A stretch of DNA of 64,000 bases from CAZHRK01 sp964534555 (GTDB lineage: Bacteria > Babelota > Babeliae > Babelales > RVW-14): the NCBI GenBank assembly GCA_964534555.1, contig CAZHRK010000004.1, positions 1 to 64,000 of the forward strand, given 5' to 3'. Below are positions 1-10,082 of this stretch, in pieces (position 1 is the first letter of the stretch; each line of letters starts with the position of its first letter). Made by a program: the position numbers and the translations under genes. The notes under the pieces are model-generated. The model saw only the letters and a program-made list of their open reading frames with translations. It was not told the DNA's origin and ran no database searches.

Positions 1-3000
1 AAGAACCATGAATAGTAGCAGAGTCAGAGACAGTTAAATCACCAGTAACGTTTGCGCTCGCACCGAGTGATGCAAGGCCTGATGTATGAACTGTGCCGAG
101 TGATGTTGCGCCAGTTACTCCGAGCGTGCCACCAACTGTTGTGTTGTTATCTACACTTACTGAATCAAGTGTTGCAAGGCCAGATGTTGTGAGCGTATGA
201 AGCTGTGTGTTACCCGCTACATAAGCATTACCATCGACTTCAAGGATGTCATGAATATAGACATCGCCACCAACAGAAAGCAGAGGTGCTGTAGCATAAT
301 CGCCACCAACGCCACTGTAGTCTGTTCCGATGACCGCGCTTGCAAAGGTTGGGCTTCCGCCACCTGGGCCGTCAACAAGAACAAGGTCACCATCTATATC
401 AGTTGAGAGAAACTTAGAGACGCCTGTGCCGTTTTTAAGCGCTGCGTCACCTACTCTGATAACGACGTTTGAAAGCGTTCCGCTTACGGTTGCGTCTGTT
501 AGTACTCCTGATGCAATATTAGGTGCAATTATTGTTCCTGCAATACGTACGCCGGTATGAGTGCCGGTCGTACCAAGTCTGATCATATTATGTTCGCCGC
601 CAACGCCTGGGTTACCAATAAGGATATTGGTGCTACCAGTTGTTGTGCGTGAACCAGCGTTGAATCCGAGCGTAATGTTGTCTGATCCAGATGTAATACC
701 ACTTGTAGATGAATTACGTGCTCCAATAATTGTATTTCGTTCACCAGTTGTGTTGTTTGAAGTCGCGTATTGTCCTACTACCGTTGTGTCATGGATGTTT
801 GCGCTTACCGGGTTGTACGCTCCAACGATGGTGTTGCGGTTTCCGCCTGTGATGTTTTTACCAGCTTCAAAACCGATTGCAGTGTTTTGGAACGCATTTT
901 GTAGGCTTGAGAGTGCGCTTGTTCCAACTGCTACGTTTCGTATACCTGATGATAATGATTTTAGCGCGTTATCACCAGTTGCTGTGTTGTCTGATCCTGT
1001 GTTTGTTGTTGTTCCTGCAGATGGACCGACAAACAAGCTGTTTGAGCCTGTTGTGTGGATAAAGCGAGTTCCGTTACGGTACAAAATTCCGTTCAAGCTG
1101 CTGCTCTTGACCGTGCCTGTTGTCGTGTTATCAACAAACGTTGTTTTTGTTATGGTACCAGTAAAGCTTGTATCGTACATGCCACCTGATGCCTTTAACA
1201 TTCCGTTCATTAACACATCACCAGTAACACCAAGGGTGCCGCCGATTGTTGTGTTATTGTCTACACTTACTGAGTCGAGTGTTGCAAGGCCAGTTGTTGT
1301 GAGTGTATCAAGATGTGTGTTGCCCGCTACATAAGCATTACCATCGACTTCAAGAATGTCATGAACGTAAACATCACCACCAACAGAAAGCAGAGGTGCT
1401 GTAGCATAATCGCCGCCAACGCCACTGTAGTCTGTTCCTAGAACAAGGCTTTCAAAGGTTGGGTTTGCAAGGTCAACGAGTTTTACATTACCAGCTGCGT
1501 CAGTTGAAAGCATTTTGCTTGATGCTTCACCGCCACCTAGGTTATTAAGGCGTAGGTGGTGTGCTTGGGTTGACCCTGTGAGTACAGTATCACCGACTAC
1601 GCGTAGGCCATTTTCAAGTGTCGTTGCGTTGGTTACTACCATATCGTTGCCAACATAGAAGTTGCCATCAACGTGTCCATCGGTCTTGACTTCAAGATCG
1701 TCTTGGATATAAACACGTCCATTATCAACTCTCAGGCTGACGTTATCATCATCACCTATTGAAACGCCTTGAATTCTAATTTTGTTTCCAAAATTAGCAA
1801 AGTTGTTGACGTAAAGATTACCATCGATTTCAGCATCATCATAAATGTATGCATCACCATCGACAGACAGCATAGCTGTTGTTGCGTAATCTCCACCAAG
1901 GCCATAGATGCTACGGTCAGAACCAATAACAACACGACCATGGGCTGTTATTGAGTTTGTGACGGTAAGATCGTTTCTTACAATAGCATTATTGGTGCTG
2001 AGGGTTGATTCAACATACGCGTCTCCATCGACTTCAAGGTCATTGTTGATGTATGCATCACCACCAACAGAAAGCTTAGCATCGATAGCATGATCGCCTG
2101 AGTATTCGTACGCGCTGTAGTCTGTGCCGATAATTACTCTGTCGTTAAATTGAGCATTACCGGTAACATCAAGAGCAGTACCCATGTTTGAAAGAGTAGT
2201 TTGACCCCAAGCAGTAAGGCCATTATTTATCGTAGCTGAATTAGAAACAGTTAAATCACCAGTAACGATAGCATCAGCATTAGCATGGAGTAGGCCGTTT
2301 ACAGTTGTTTGGTTAGATGCTGTATTATTAAAATTAACATTACCAACAACATTAAGATTATCAGCAAAGTAGACATTACCGTTGTTAACCATGAAGCTAT
2401 TTTCACCTTCAAGGCTACCACCTTCTACTGCAAGAGTGCGGTTAATACGTGTACTTCTGTTAACGTAAAGGTCCCCATCAACTTCTAGATCATCATAAAT
2501 ATAGACATCACCACCAACAGAGAGCTTAGCGTCAATAGCATAGTCGCCGTAGGCTTCTGATGGGCTGTAGTCGTTTCCGATGATAACTCTGTTGTTAAAC
2601 TCAGCATTACCTGTGACTTCAAGCGCAACACCTTCATGAGAGAGCGTTGTAGCGCCGGTTACACCGAGGCCATTATGAATAGTAGCTGAATTAGAAACAG
2701 TTAGGTCACCAGTAACGTTCGCGCTCGCACCGAGTGATGCAAGGCTTGATGTATGCAGTGAGCTGAGCTCGATATTGCCAGTAACACTGAGTGTTCCGCC
2801 GACAGTTACATCACCTTGTGCATCAACGTCGCCACGAATTGTAGCAGAGTCAGATACAGTAAGATCACCAAGTAATGTTAAGTTACCTGTAGCACGCGCA
2901 GAGCTAAGTGTTGTGCGGCCAGTAACGCCGAGTGTGCCTGCTATTGTTGCATTTGCACCCACGCCAAGATCGCTATGCAGCGTTGTGGAGCCGGAAACAG

Positions 3001-3308
3001 TCAAATCATCAACGACATTAATATCATCGCCAACAAGTGTGTAACCACCTTCGATGACAAGGCTGTCTGCACGAAGAGCACCATTAACATTCAGGTTGCC
3101 CTCTAGGTGTGATGTACCTTGTACGTAAAGGTTACCATCAACTTCAAGGTCATCATGAATATACGCATCACCACCAACAGAGAGCTTAGCATTTACAGCG
3201 TAATCGCCATTAAGCTCAGCTGTGCTGTAGTCTGTGCCAATAACAACACGACCATCAACTGAAAGATCTTCGCCGACAGAAACATTTTCATCAACTTCTA
3301 GATCATCA
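1..3308 (-). CDS. Giant repetitive exported surface protein, middle part (continues past both the gap and the window edge)
   Basis: The minus strand is open from the gap to the left edge without a stop, about 1100 residues, and continues the protein that starts at 5028. The repeats read like DLTVSDSATIxG, VGGTLGVTG and DYAVNAKLSVGGDAYIHDD, so the chain is a long series of short beta-strand repeats. Around 600-1010 it changes to NTxIGxxAL-type repeats that resemble YadA or haemagglutinin head repeats, then to a GTTGTHTG-type segment, then back to the first type. The related 1012- and 2410-residue neighbours carry the same order and end in a Peptidase_S74 domain; the C-terminus here lies outside the window, so an S74 end is inferred. 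A block of about 170 bp is repeated almost exactly near 190-320 and 1280-1440. Likely a cell-surface or secreted fibre. Confidence 0.85.
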
Positions 3309-3463
3309 NNNNNNNNNNNNNNNNNNNNNNNNNNNNNNNNNNNNNNNNNNNNNNNNNNNNNNNNNNNNNNNNNNNNNNNNNNNNNNNNNNNNNNNNNNNN
3401 NNNNNNNNATCAACTGAAAGATCTTCGCCGACAGAAACATTTTCATCAACTTCTAGATCATCA
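3254..3463. repeat. Exact 55-bp direct repeats abutting both sides of the gap
   Basis: Positions 3254-3308 and 3409-3463 are identical over 55 bp, and each copy ends exactly at the Ns. An identity that stops precisely at the gap on both sides is what a de Bruijn assembler with k=55 leaves when two contigs share a k-mer overlap. Merging the two copies restores one continuous frame through the repeat DDLEVDENVSVGEDLSVD. Whether more repeat units are missing cannot be told from the sequence. Confidence 0.9.
3309..3408. other. Assembly gap of 100 N
   Basis: One hundred unknown bases lie inside a repetitive gene. The round number suggests a scaffolding placeholder rather than a measured distance. 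It shifts the apparent reading frame by one, so the gene looks broken although both sides encode the same repeat in the same phase relative to the repeat. Confidence 0.98.
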
Positions 3464-5028
3464 GCGATATAGACGCGTCCATTAGCGATATTGACACTAA
3501 TGTTATCATCATCGCCAATACCGTTACCTTCGATTCTGAGGGTGCCGTCGATATTGGTATGATTTTTTACGTAGAGGCTGTCGTCAACTTCAAGCGTATT
3601 ATGAACATACACATCGCCATCAACAGACAGTTTTGCATCAGTAGCGTAATCGCCATCATAGACTTCTGGGCTGTAGTCTGTGCCGATGACAACACGACCT
3701 CCGACTGAAAGGTTTTCTTCAACGCGAGCGCTTTCATCGACATGAAGATTGTTGCCGACTGAAACGTTTTCATCAACTTCTAGATCATCATCGATATAGA
3801 CGCGACCGTTGCTGATGTTGACGCTAATATTGTCGTCATCGCCGATACCGTTACCTTGGATGGTCAGTGTGCCATCGATGTTGGTATGGTTTTTGACGTA
3901 CAGGCTGTCATCAACTTCAAGCTTGTTATGAATATACGCATCGCCGCCAACAGAGAGCTTAGCATTTACAGCGTAATCACCATAACCGTACGGATGCTCG
4001 TTGCTAAAATCTTCACCGATAACAACGCGGTCAAAGTTAACATCTGCTCCAGTAAAGTCTCTTAGCTCAAGGCTTCCATCAGCTGATGTTGTGAGCACTT
4101 TGCCAAGAGCGTTTCCGCCAGAAAGGCTTTCGTTTGTAAGGAAGATATTGCCTTCTGCAACGATGTCTTGGACTGAAACGCTACCATCACCATCACGCTT
4201 GACGAGTGTGTCTGCTGTGTTTTCGTCTGTCGCATCAAGCACTTCAGCAAGGAGGCTTTGTACAAAAGGAGAAAGGTTTGTTGCTGTTACTGTTTCTGCT
4301 TTAATACGATAGCCTGTGATCGAGCCCGGAATAATATTACCGGCTCTGATTGTTTCAGGTTTAATCTCTTGCCATGTTACCGCATCTTTTGAGATGTGAC
4401 GTGTCTGAATGGCGTTATCTTTGATCATTGCAGGGGTGATCTTGAGATCCCTGATTTTTCCAGCAGTAGTTATATCACTATTGCTGTCTGAGTAAACAGT
4501 CTCAGGTGCGCGGCTTTTTGTTGGGACATCTATTTCAATGTCACGCTGACCAGGTTTATTTGGTTTTGCCTGAGCTGCCGGTTTTGGTTTTTGTTGTGCT
4601 GTTGTTGGCTTTGGTTTTGCTTCAGGTGATGAAGGCTTTGGTGCAACCAAATGTTCGCCATCATGATTTATCTTGTCTGCATCAAGAAGCGCGCTAAGCC
4701 CGCGTTTAGTTTTGCTTACTTTTGATCTGAGCGCATGAACAAGCTCTTCAACAGCTAGTTTTTCTTCTTGTGATTTTGTAACAGCTTGCAGATCATGAAG
4801 CAGTTGCTTGAGTGTTTTGCCATCTACAGTTTCTTCTGTAAGCGGCGCAGCTCCCTTGATGTGGCGTGCTTGGAGCTTATTAATAAGTTGAATTATCTCT
4901 TGTTTTGATAATTGCTCAAACGTTGAGCTTTGGCGTACTGCAGCGCTTATCGGAAGCGTCAGCAAGCCGAAATTAAGTGAGAAGAGCAGTAGGTAGGCAC
5001 TACTCTTTCTTACTAGGTGATGCCTCAT
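3409..5028 (-). CDS. Giant repetitive exported surface protein, N-terminal part
   Basis: This is the N-terminal 540 residues of the giant protein that continues left of the gap. The ATG at 5028 has an AGGGGA ribosome site just upstream. A Sec signal peptide (basic start, then SAYLLLFSLNFGLLTLP, cut near SAA) is followed by a helical region of about 100 residues and a K/P/A-rich linker. Next comes a segment with VTWQEIKPETIRAGNIIPGS and NLSPFVQSLL, which is also present in the 2410-residue neighbour (VTWKELAPETIRAGNILPGS). After that, repeats of about 100 residues begin (VVIGTDYS, DYATDAKLSVDGDVYVHNT, GIGDDDNISVNI). Asp/Gly/Asn-rich beta-repeats of this kind suit a fibrous adhesin; function is inferred. 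It is the last gene of a same-strand series of four related genes. Confidence 0.88.
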
Positions 5029-5119
5029 AGGAATTCCCCTTTTTGTATTTAGACCTTCGGTAGACTCTAAGAAATTGGGGAGCTGAGGAGCAAGATTTTG
5101 GGTATATAAATCAAATAAT

Positions 5120-5145
5120 AAAAGGGGCCGGCTTTGGCCCCTTTT
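5120..5145 (-). terminator. Rho-independent terminator of the 580-residue S74 protein gene
   Basis: A 10-bp stem (AAAAGGGGCC with GGCCCCTTTT) with a six-base loop lies just past the stop at 5160. On the minus strand it is followed by TTTTATTATTT. Confidence 0.85.
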
Positions 5146-5159
5146 ATTATTACAAATGA

Positions 5160-6902
5160 TTAGCTGTTTTTAAGTGCGGCTATTTCTGCTATTAAGATTT
5201 GTATAACGTCTTCAGCAGATTTAAGGCGAGTTTCATGGTCACTCAGCACTTTGCGATCATTCAGGTATGACTGCAAGTGAAGTGTTGCAAGGCTTCGATA
5301 ATCAAGTGTTTGGATTAAGTCATCTTTGTCGTAAATTATTATCTCAGGAAGTATCTCTGCCACTTCTTCAGCAATAAGCCCATAGTTGAGTCTATTGTTT
5401 TCGTCGTTTTTATACACAAAACTTACAGGTTTAAGTGAATCAAGCGTTGTGCCATAATTTGCCTCAAGATACTCAATGTCTTTTTTATAGCGGCGAGATG
5501 AGACGATAGCGTCGCCTTGTGAGATTTGCCCGGAGCCATCAACTGTTAGATAATTTGTTCCAGGGGATGTATTGAGATTGGCGATTACTACATATTTAGA
5601 TGATGCCGATGGTGTAAGCGTTACATTGCCGGTTGAAGCATCAGCGCTTACTTTTGAGCTGCCGCTTGATTGTAAGTACGCACCAGTCCCATCAGCTTTT
5701 ACAGTTGATCCAGAGTATGATATCGATGATGATGCTGAGTTTGCTACGAATGACGATGATGATGGGCCTGTGAGTGTTATTGCGCCGCTTGTGCCTGAGG
5801 CGATTGTTATAGCGCCATTTGAGCTGCTGCTGTTTATTGAAATGTCACCATTTGATCCGTTGAGTGTAATTGTTGGGTTGGTGCCGCCAGTTCCAGATTT
5901 TAGAATTGTGCTTCCTGTGGTTGTGCCTGATGCAATAGTTATAGCACCAGCTGTGCTGCTGCTGTTTATTGAAATATCACCATTTGAGCCGCTCAGGGTG
6001 ATGGTTGGATTTGTTCCACCAGTTCCAGATTTTACAATTGCGTTTCCTGAGGTTGTGCCTGAGGCAATTGTTATGTCCCCAGTAGTTCCATTTGCCGTAA
6101 CTGTTGCATTTTTTCCTGCTGTTCCACCGCTTAATATTGCAGCGCCTCCACCCCCAAGTGTTGCAGTCCCTACGACAGCAGTGAGCGTCACATCTCCAGT
6201 TGCAGCAGAAAGCTTTGCGTTACCTGATGCGGTTGTGATGTCTACAGCACCTAAACTAGATGAACTTATCCCACCATTTGTACTGAGTGTTAGAGTGCCT
6301 GTGCCCCCTATTGATACGTTGCCGCTTCCACCAGCATTAACGCTCATGACATTAGAGCCAACGGTTAGGCCTTTTGTGATTGCTACACCACCATCACCAG
6401 TAACGCGCGCAAATCCTGTTGTTGTAATATTTGAAGTCAGTGTTGTTGCTCCTGCGAAAACTGCTGTTTTTGCAACAGAGAGATTGCCGTTGATACCGAT
6501 ATCACCGGCAAGTACGGTGCCTGCAAAAGATCCTGAAAATGTGGAGTCGGTAATTGTGATTTTGTCATAACCTCCACCACCGCCAAGGGCTAGAGCCGCA
6601 GATGCAGTTGATACTGTATAAACAAGAGATTGAACGCGTACGCCACCAATCTGGCCGTCTTTATGAAATGTTCCGCTTAGCACTGAATCATAGATTCCAC
6701 CTTGAACTTGTGTTTTTCCTGTGATGATAATGCTGTCAGCAATTTCGCCGCGCGTGTGTGTTAGTTCATCAAGATCATGCACTGAATGAATGACTCTTGG
6801 CTTTTTCTCAAGTATAGAAGATGTTTTTTGCTTGCCGATGAGGGTATTTGTGCTTAGTGCAACAAATGCCATCAGGAGTGCTTTGTGTATAGTTCTTTTC
6901 AT
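5160..6902 (-). CDS. Exported repetitive protein with C-terminal Peptidase_S74 chaperone domain (580 aa)
   Basis: Smallest of the four-gene series. A signal peptide (MKRTIHKALLMAFVALSTN) is followed by a segment with SVLSGTFHKDGQIGG and then Ser/Thr/Gly-rich repeats such as GDISINSSSxxGAITIASGT and GGTNPTITLSGSNG (roughly 210-400), consistent with a beta-structured stalk. From about residue 468 comes the S74 domain: SSRRYKKDIE, LKPVSFVYK, YGLIAEEVAEILPEI. It ends in a coiled coil of about 30 residues. In the endosialidase family this domain helps a trimeric beta-fibre fold and then cuts itself off at the conserved serine; a Ser and Lys five residues apart are present here (S468, K473). Trimerisation and self-cleavage are inferred. 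The start has only a weak GGTG ribosome site. Confidence 0.85.
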   Translation of the reverse strand: MKRTIHKALLMAFVALSTNTLIGKQKTSSILEKKPRVIHSVHDLDELTHTRGEIADSIIITGKTQVQGGIYDSVLSGTFHKDGQIGGVRVQSLVYTVSTASAALALGGGGGYDKITITDSTFSGSFAGTVLAGDIGINGNLSVAKTAVFAGATTLTSNITTTGFARVTGDGGVAITKGLTVGSNVMSVNAGGSGNVSIGGTGTLTLSTNGGISSSSLGAVDITTASGNAKLSAATGDVTLTAVVGTATLGGGGAAILSGGTAGKNATVTANGTTGDITIASGTTSGNAIVKSGTGGTNPTITLSGSNGDISINSSSTAGAITIASGTTTGSTILKSGTGGTNPTITLNGSNGDISINSSSSNGAITIASGTSGAITLTGPSSSSFVANSASSSISYSGSTVKADGTGAYLQSSGSSKVSADASTGNVTLTPSASSKYVVIANLNTSPGTNYLTVDGSGQISQGDAIVSSRRYKKDIEYLEANYGTTLDSLKPVSFVYKNDENNRLNYGLIAEEVAEILPEIIIYDKDDLIQTLDYRSLATLHLQSYLNDRKVLSDHETRLKSAEDVIQILIAEIAALKNS

Positions 6903-6940
6903 AAATTCACCGCTTTGAGTAAAATGAGCTTATTTTATCA

Positions 6941-6969
6941 GTCGCCTAGGAGTTATCACCCTAGGCGAC
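6941..6969 (-). terminator. Hairpin after the 1012-residue S74 protein gene
   Basis: A 10-bp perfect stem (GTCGCCTAGG with CCTAGGCGAC) with a nine-base loop, 20 bp past the stop at 6989. There is no clear T-tract on the minus strand, so termination efficiency is uncertain. Confidence 0.55.
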
Positions 6970-6988
6970 ATTATCTATAAAATGATGC

Positions 6989-9900
6989 CTACTTGTTTTT
7001 CAGAATCTTAATTTCTTTTTCAAGAGCATTAATTCGCTTAAGGAGCTGATCAAGTGTTGTTGTGGTTTGCTTTTGATCGTTATCAACTCGTGTAAGCTTG
7101 CGATCTTGTTTCTGGTATTCATTAAGTAATAGCACAGGTAGTACGTGGTATTGGACTGATTCTGCAGATCCATCTTGATTATAAATCACAATATCAGGGA
7201 GCACTTGCGCAACTTCTTCAGCAATAAGTCCGTATTGCTTATGTTTTGTTGCATCGCTGCGGTAATTAAATGTTACTGGTCGGAGCTTATTAAGGTTTGA
7301 TGAAGCCTCTGCCATGTCATGGATATCTTCTTTATAGCGACGGGATGATGAAGTGGTTCCAAGTTGGCCTGATGAATCTATAAATACAGCTTGTGCGTCG
7401 TTGTTATTAGTTGTTACGCCTCTAATACCAGCGATATAACAGCCAGTGTGTGTTCCTGTTGTACCAAGACGAATGATGCTGCCTTCTGATCCGCCCCCAG
7501 TGTGCCCAATACAAATGTTGCCGCTACCGATATTTTCTGCTGATCCAGCTTTTTGGCCAATAAAGATATTATTAATGCTTGATGTTGTTATGCCTGATCC
7601 TGCTTCAGTACCAATAATTGTGTTTTGCGTCATTATTGCTGCTGACGTTGGTCCTGCTCCGTGTCCTATAATTGTATTGTCATAGGCGTATGATGATACA
7701 TCAACTGCATCATGCCCGATAATAACGTTGCGAGAAATTGCGGCCCCACCAGTGGTGAGGTTATTGTCTCCAAGAACAATGTTGCCATAAGATGAATCAT
7801 CAGGTTCTCTCAGTGCAGATGTTCCCATAGCAATATTTTGACTTGCAGCCTTGCTTTGGTTCATTGCCTCATCACCAATAGCGATATTAAAAGTTCCCGT
7901 TGTTGCTGTTGAGAGGGCGTATGTTCCGATTCCAATATTTCGGTCGGCTGCAATTGTTAACAGTGCACCTGTTCCAATTCCAATATTTCTGCTCACGGCA
8001 CTGTTAGCACTACTGAGTGCTGATGATCCAACTGCAATATTATCTACCCCTGAGAAGTTGTTATTAAGCGCAAAATAACCAAGTGCTACGTTATTATTCC
8101 CCTCACCATTATACTCAAGTGCCCCAATTCCTACCCCCACGTTATAACTTGCAGATGTTGTTAGGCGTAAGCAGCTTCCACCAATACCAACGTTATAGTC
8201 TCCGTCGATTACGGTTGAGAGTGTGTAATCGCCAATACCTACGTTGCCGTCACCGCCCGTGTTATTCCACTGGCTAAAGTTTCCGACTGCAATATTTCCA
8301 ACGCTATTATTATTTTTTAGTGTCCAATGACCAATGCCGATATTTGAAGCAAGATTTTTACCTGAAAACATAGACGATACGCCAATAGCGATATTGCCGC
8401 CGCCATCTTCTATGGCTGCTAGCGCGTCATCACCGATTGCGATGTTTCCGCTGCCTCCTGTTACTTTCCCAAGGGCGTTCATGCCTATGCCGATTGAGTG
8501 AGATGCTGTTGCTGTCATATCAAAGTTGCCAGCGAGAAGCCCCAAGAAAGTGTTATTGTTATAGGTGTGAAAAACAGGGACATTATATTGTTGTATGGTG
8601 CCGCAAGTTGCTGTTTTTGTCACAGCAAGTTCAATAATCCCTTCAATCGTTGCTGTGGTTGTTACTACTTTATCAATTTCACTGAGGAAGCTGTGTACTG
8701 TTCCTGTTAAATAGGTATCTTTGTGTACGCCGCGTCCAATACGAATGACATTTGATTCTGTTGGATTATCAAGTCCGTAATTATCAATATAAATATTGTA
8801 GTCACCCTGAACGTGCGAGTAGCCGGCGCCTTCACCAATTGCAGTGTTTGAGTTGCCGTTAGTCATTGAGCCAAGGGTGCTGTTGCCGATACCTGTGTTG
8901 TATGATCCGATTGAGAGCTGATTGAGTGATTTGTACCCAAGCGCGGTGTTGTAATCGCCGTGAGCGTTTTCAAGGGCTTGGGCTCCTACTGCTGTACGTG
9001 CGTGTCCGCCTGTTGTTGATGTGCTTGACGCAGATGCACCAATCAAAACGCTTTCGTAGATATATTTATTTTGTTGCCCTGCGCGGCGGCCAATAATAAC
9101 AGAGTTTTCGCCTGTATTCATGGCTTCACCAGCAGATGATCCGATTGCTACGCAGTTAGATGCATCGATTGCCGCAATAAGTGTTCCGCCACCAATAGCA
9201 ATAGCTCGTGCTGTTGTTGTTGTCATCATGAGTGCGCTTGGTCCAACCGCGACGTTTTCAGCGCCTGTTGTTAGCGATTTCATTGTGTCTGGACCGATTG
9301 CAATATTAGGTGAAATAATACCTGTAAGAGCACTTAATGTATTCTTACCGATACCGATGTTTTGCATTGATCCACCAGTGCTTGAGAAGTTTCCTGCATT
9401 ATTTCCCAGATAAATATTTGCTCCATATCCATGAAGAAATGGTATATTGTTTTGCAAAATAAGACCGGCAGTCCCCGAGCGTGTTAGATCGATGTTAATT
9501 GTTCCTGATACCCCAATACGTTCTGCAGAGAAGCTTCCTGTTAGATCTCGACCAACGATGGTGTTAGGTATATTTTCTGAGTTACCACCCAAAATGTTAG
9601 GGTGCAGGGTCCCGCTGACGAGGGTGTCGTACAGGCCGTAGACGATTTTTGCATTTCCGTAGGTCATTGTGCTGCCGGTGATTATTTGATCACCAATGAC
9701 TGCAAAACTGTCAAGCAAGCTAGCTGTACGAGTTGCAAAATCATCGCTTTCAGGGTGCGCAACGTGCAGTGAGACAAGTTTTGATGTTAAATCATCTTTT
9801 TCTGCGTTGCTGAGGAGATCACTGTCTAAAAGCACATTAAGGAGTTGTGCTTTTTGTGGGTTTAGACCTGAGAGTTTGCTAACAAGCTTTTTCAGCTCTA

Positions 9901-10027
9901 TCTCAGTTGCGGCATCATGAGCTGCATGTTTTTTTGCAGCAGCGCTGAGCGGCGCAGTTACCAGACCGAAGTTTAGACAAAAAAGCAGGCTATAGGCGCT
10001 GCATTTTTTTATGAGGTTTTGGTTCAT
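6989..10027 (-). CDS. Exported protein with YadA-head-like repeats and C-terminal Peptidase_S74 domain (1012 aa)
   Basis: I place the start at the ATG at 10027, preceded by AGAGGA. This gives a signal peptide (KKCSAYSLLFCLNFGLVTAPLSAAA) closely matching the one of the giant protein at 5028; an ATG 39 bp upstream would add an odd tail. A short helical region follows, then from about 190 to 870 dozens of 14-16 residue repeats of the form GNxNIAIGxxAL, as in head domains of trimeric adhesins such as YadA. After a GTTGTHTGCYIAGIRG segment comes the S74 domain (from about 894: SSRRYKEDIH, LRPVTFNYR, YGLIAEEVAQVLPDI) and a coiled coil. The outer-membrane beta-barrel anchor of true YadA is absent, so it is not a classical trimeric autotransporter. 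A role in host attachment is inferred. Confidence 0.87.
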   Translation of the reverse strand: MNQNLIKKCSAYSLLFCLNFGLVTAPLSAAAKKHAAHDAATEIELKKLVSKLSGLNPQKAQLLNVLLDSDLLSNAEKDDLTSKLVSLHVAHPESDDFATRTASLLDSFAVIGDQIITGSTMTYGNAKIVYGLYDTLVSGTLHPNILGGNSENIPNTIVGRDLTGSFSAERIGVSGTINIDLTRSGTAGLILQNNIPFLHGYGANIYLGNNAGNFSSTGGSMQNIGIGKNTLSALTGIISPNIAIGPDTMKSLTTGAENVAVGPSALMMTTTTARAIAIGGGTLIAAIDASNCVAIGSSAGEAMNTGENSVIIGRRAGQQNKYIYESVLIGASASSTSTTGGHARTAVGAQALENAHGDYNTALGYKSLNQLSIGSYNTGIGNSTLGSMTNGNSNTAIGEGAGYSHVQGDYNIYIDNYGLDNPTESNVIRIGRGVHKDTYLTGTVHSFLSEIDKVVTTTATIEGIIELAVTKTATCGTIQQYNVPVFHTYNNNTFLGLLAGNFDMTATASHSIGIGMNALGKVTGGSGNIAIGDDALAAIEDGGGNIAIGVSSMFSGKNLASNIGIGHWTLKNNNSVGNIAVGNFSQWNNTGGDGNVGIGDYTLSTVIDGDYNVGIGGSCLRLTTSASYNVGVGIGALEYNGEGNNNVALGYFALNNNFSGVDNIAVGSSALSSANSAVSRNIGIGTGALLTIAADRNIGIGTYALSTATTGTFNIAIGDEAMNQSKAASQNIAMGTSALREPDDSSYGNIVLGDNNLTTGGAAISRNVIIGHDAVDVSSYAYDNTIIGHGAGPTSAAIMTQNTIIGTEAGSGITTSSINNIFIGQKAGSAENIGSGNICIGHTGGGSEGSIIRLGTTGTHTGCYIAGIRGVTTNNNDAQAVFIDSSGQLGTTSSSRRYKEDIHDMAEASSNLNKLRPVTFNYRSDATKHKQYGLIAEEVAQVLPDIVIYNQDGSAESVQYHVLPVLLLNEYQKQDRKLTRVDNDQKQTTTTLDQLLKRINALEKEIKILKNK

Positions 10028-10082
10028 AAGAATCCTCTTTAACTCTTCATTTTTTATAACGAGCAAAAATCAGCATGCATTT

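Noticed and set aside
561..1334. Long plus-strand open frame of 257 codons
   Set aside because: It is the antisense of the repetitive minus-strand gene; composition is Val/Pro/Leu-rich like all other antisense frames over these repeats, and there is no ribosome site.
3298..5028. Separate 576-residue gene ending just left of the gap, or a pseudogene
   Set aside because: The stop appears only because 100 Ns shift the frame; both sides encode the same repeat and collapsing the duplicated 55 bp restores the frame.
5572..6570. Plus-strand open frame of 332 codons
   Set aside because: Antisense of the 580-residue S74 protein; low-complexity Val/Pro composition and no start signal.
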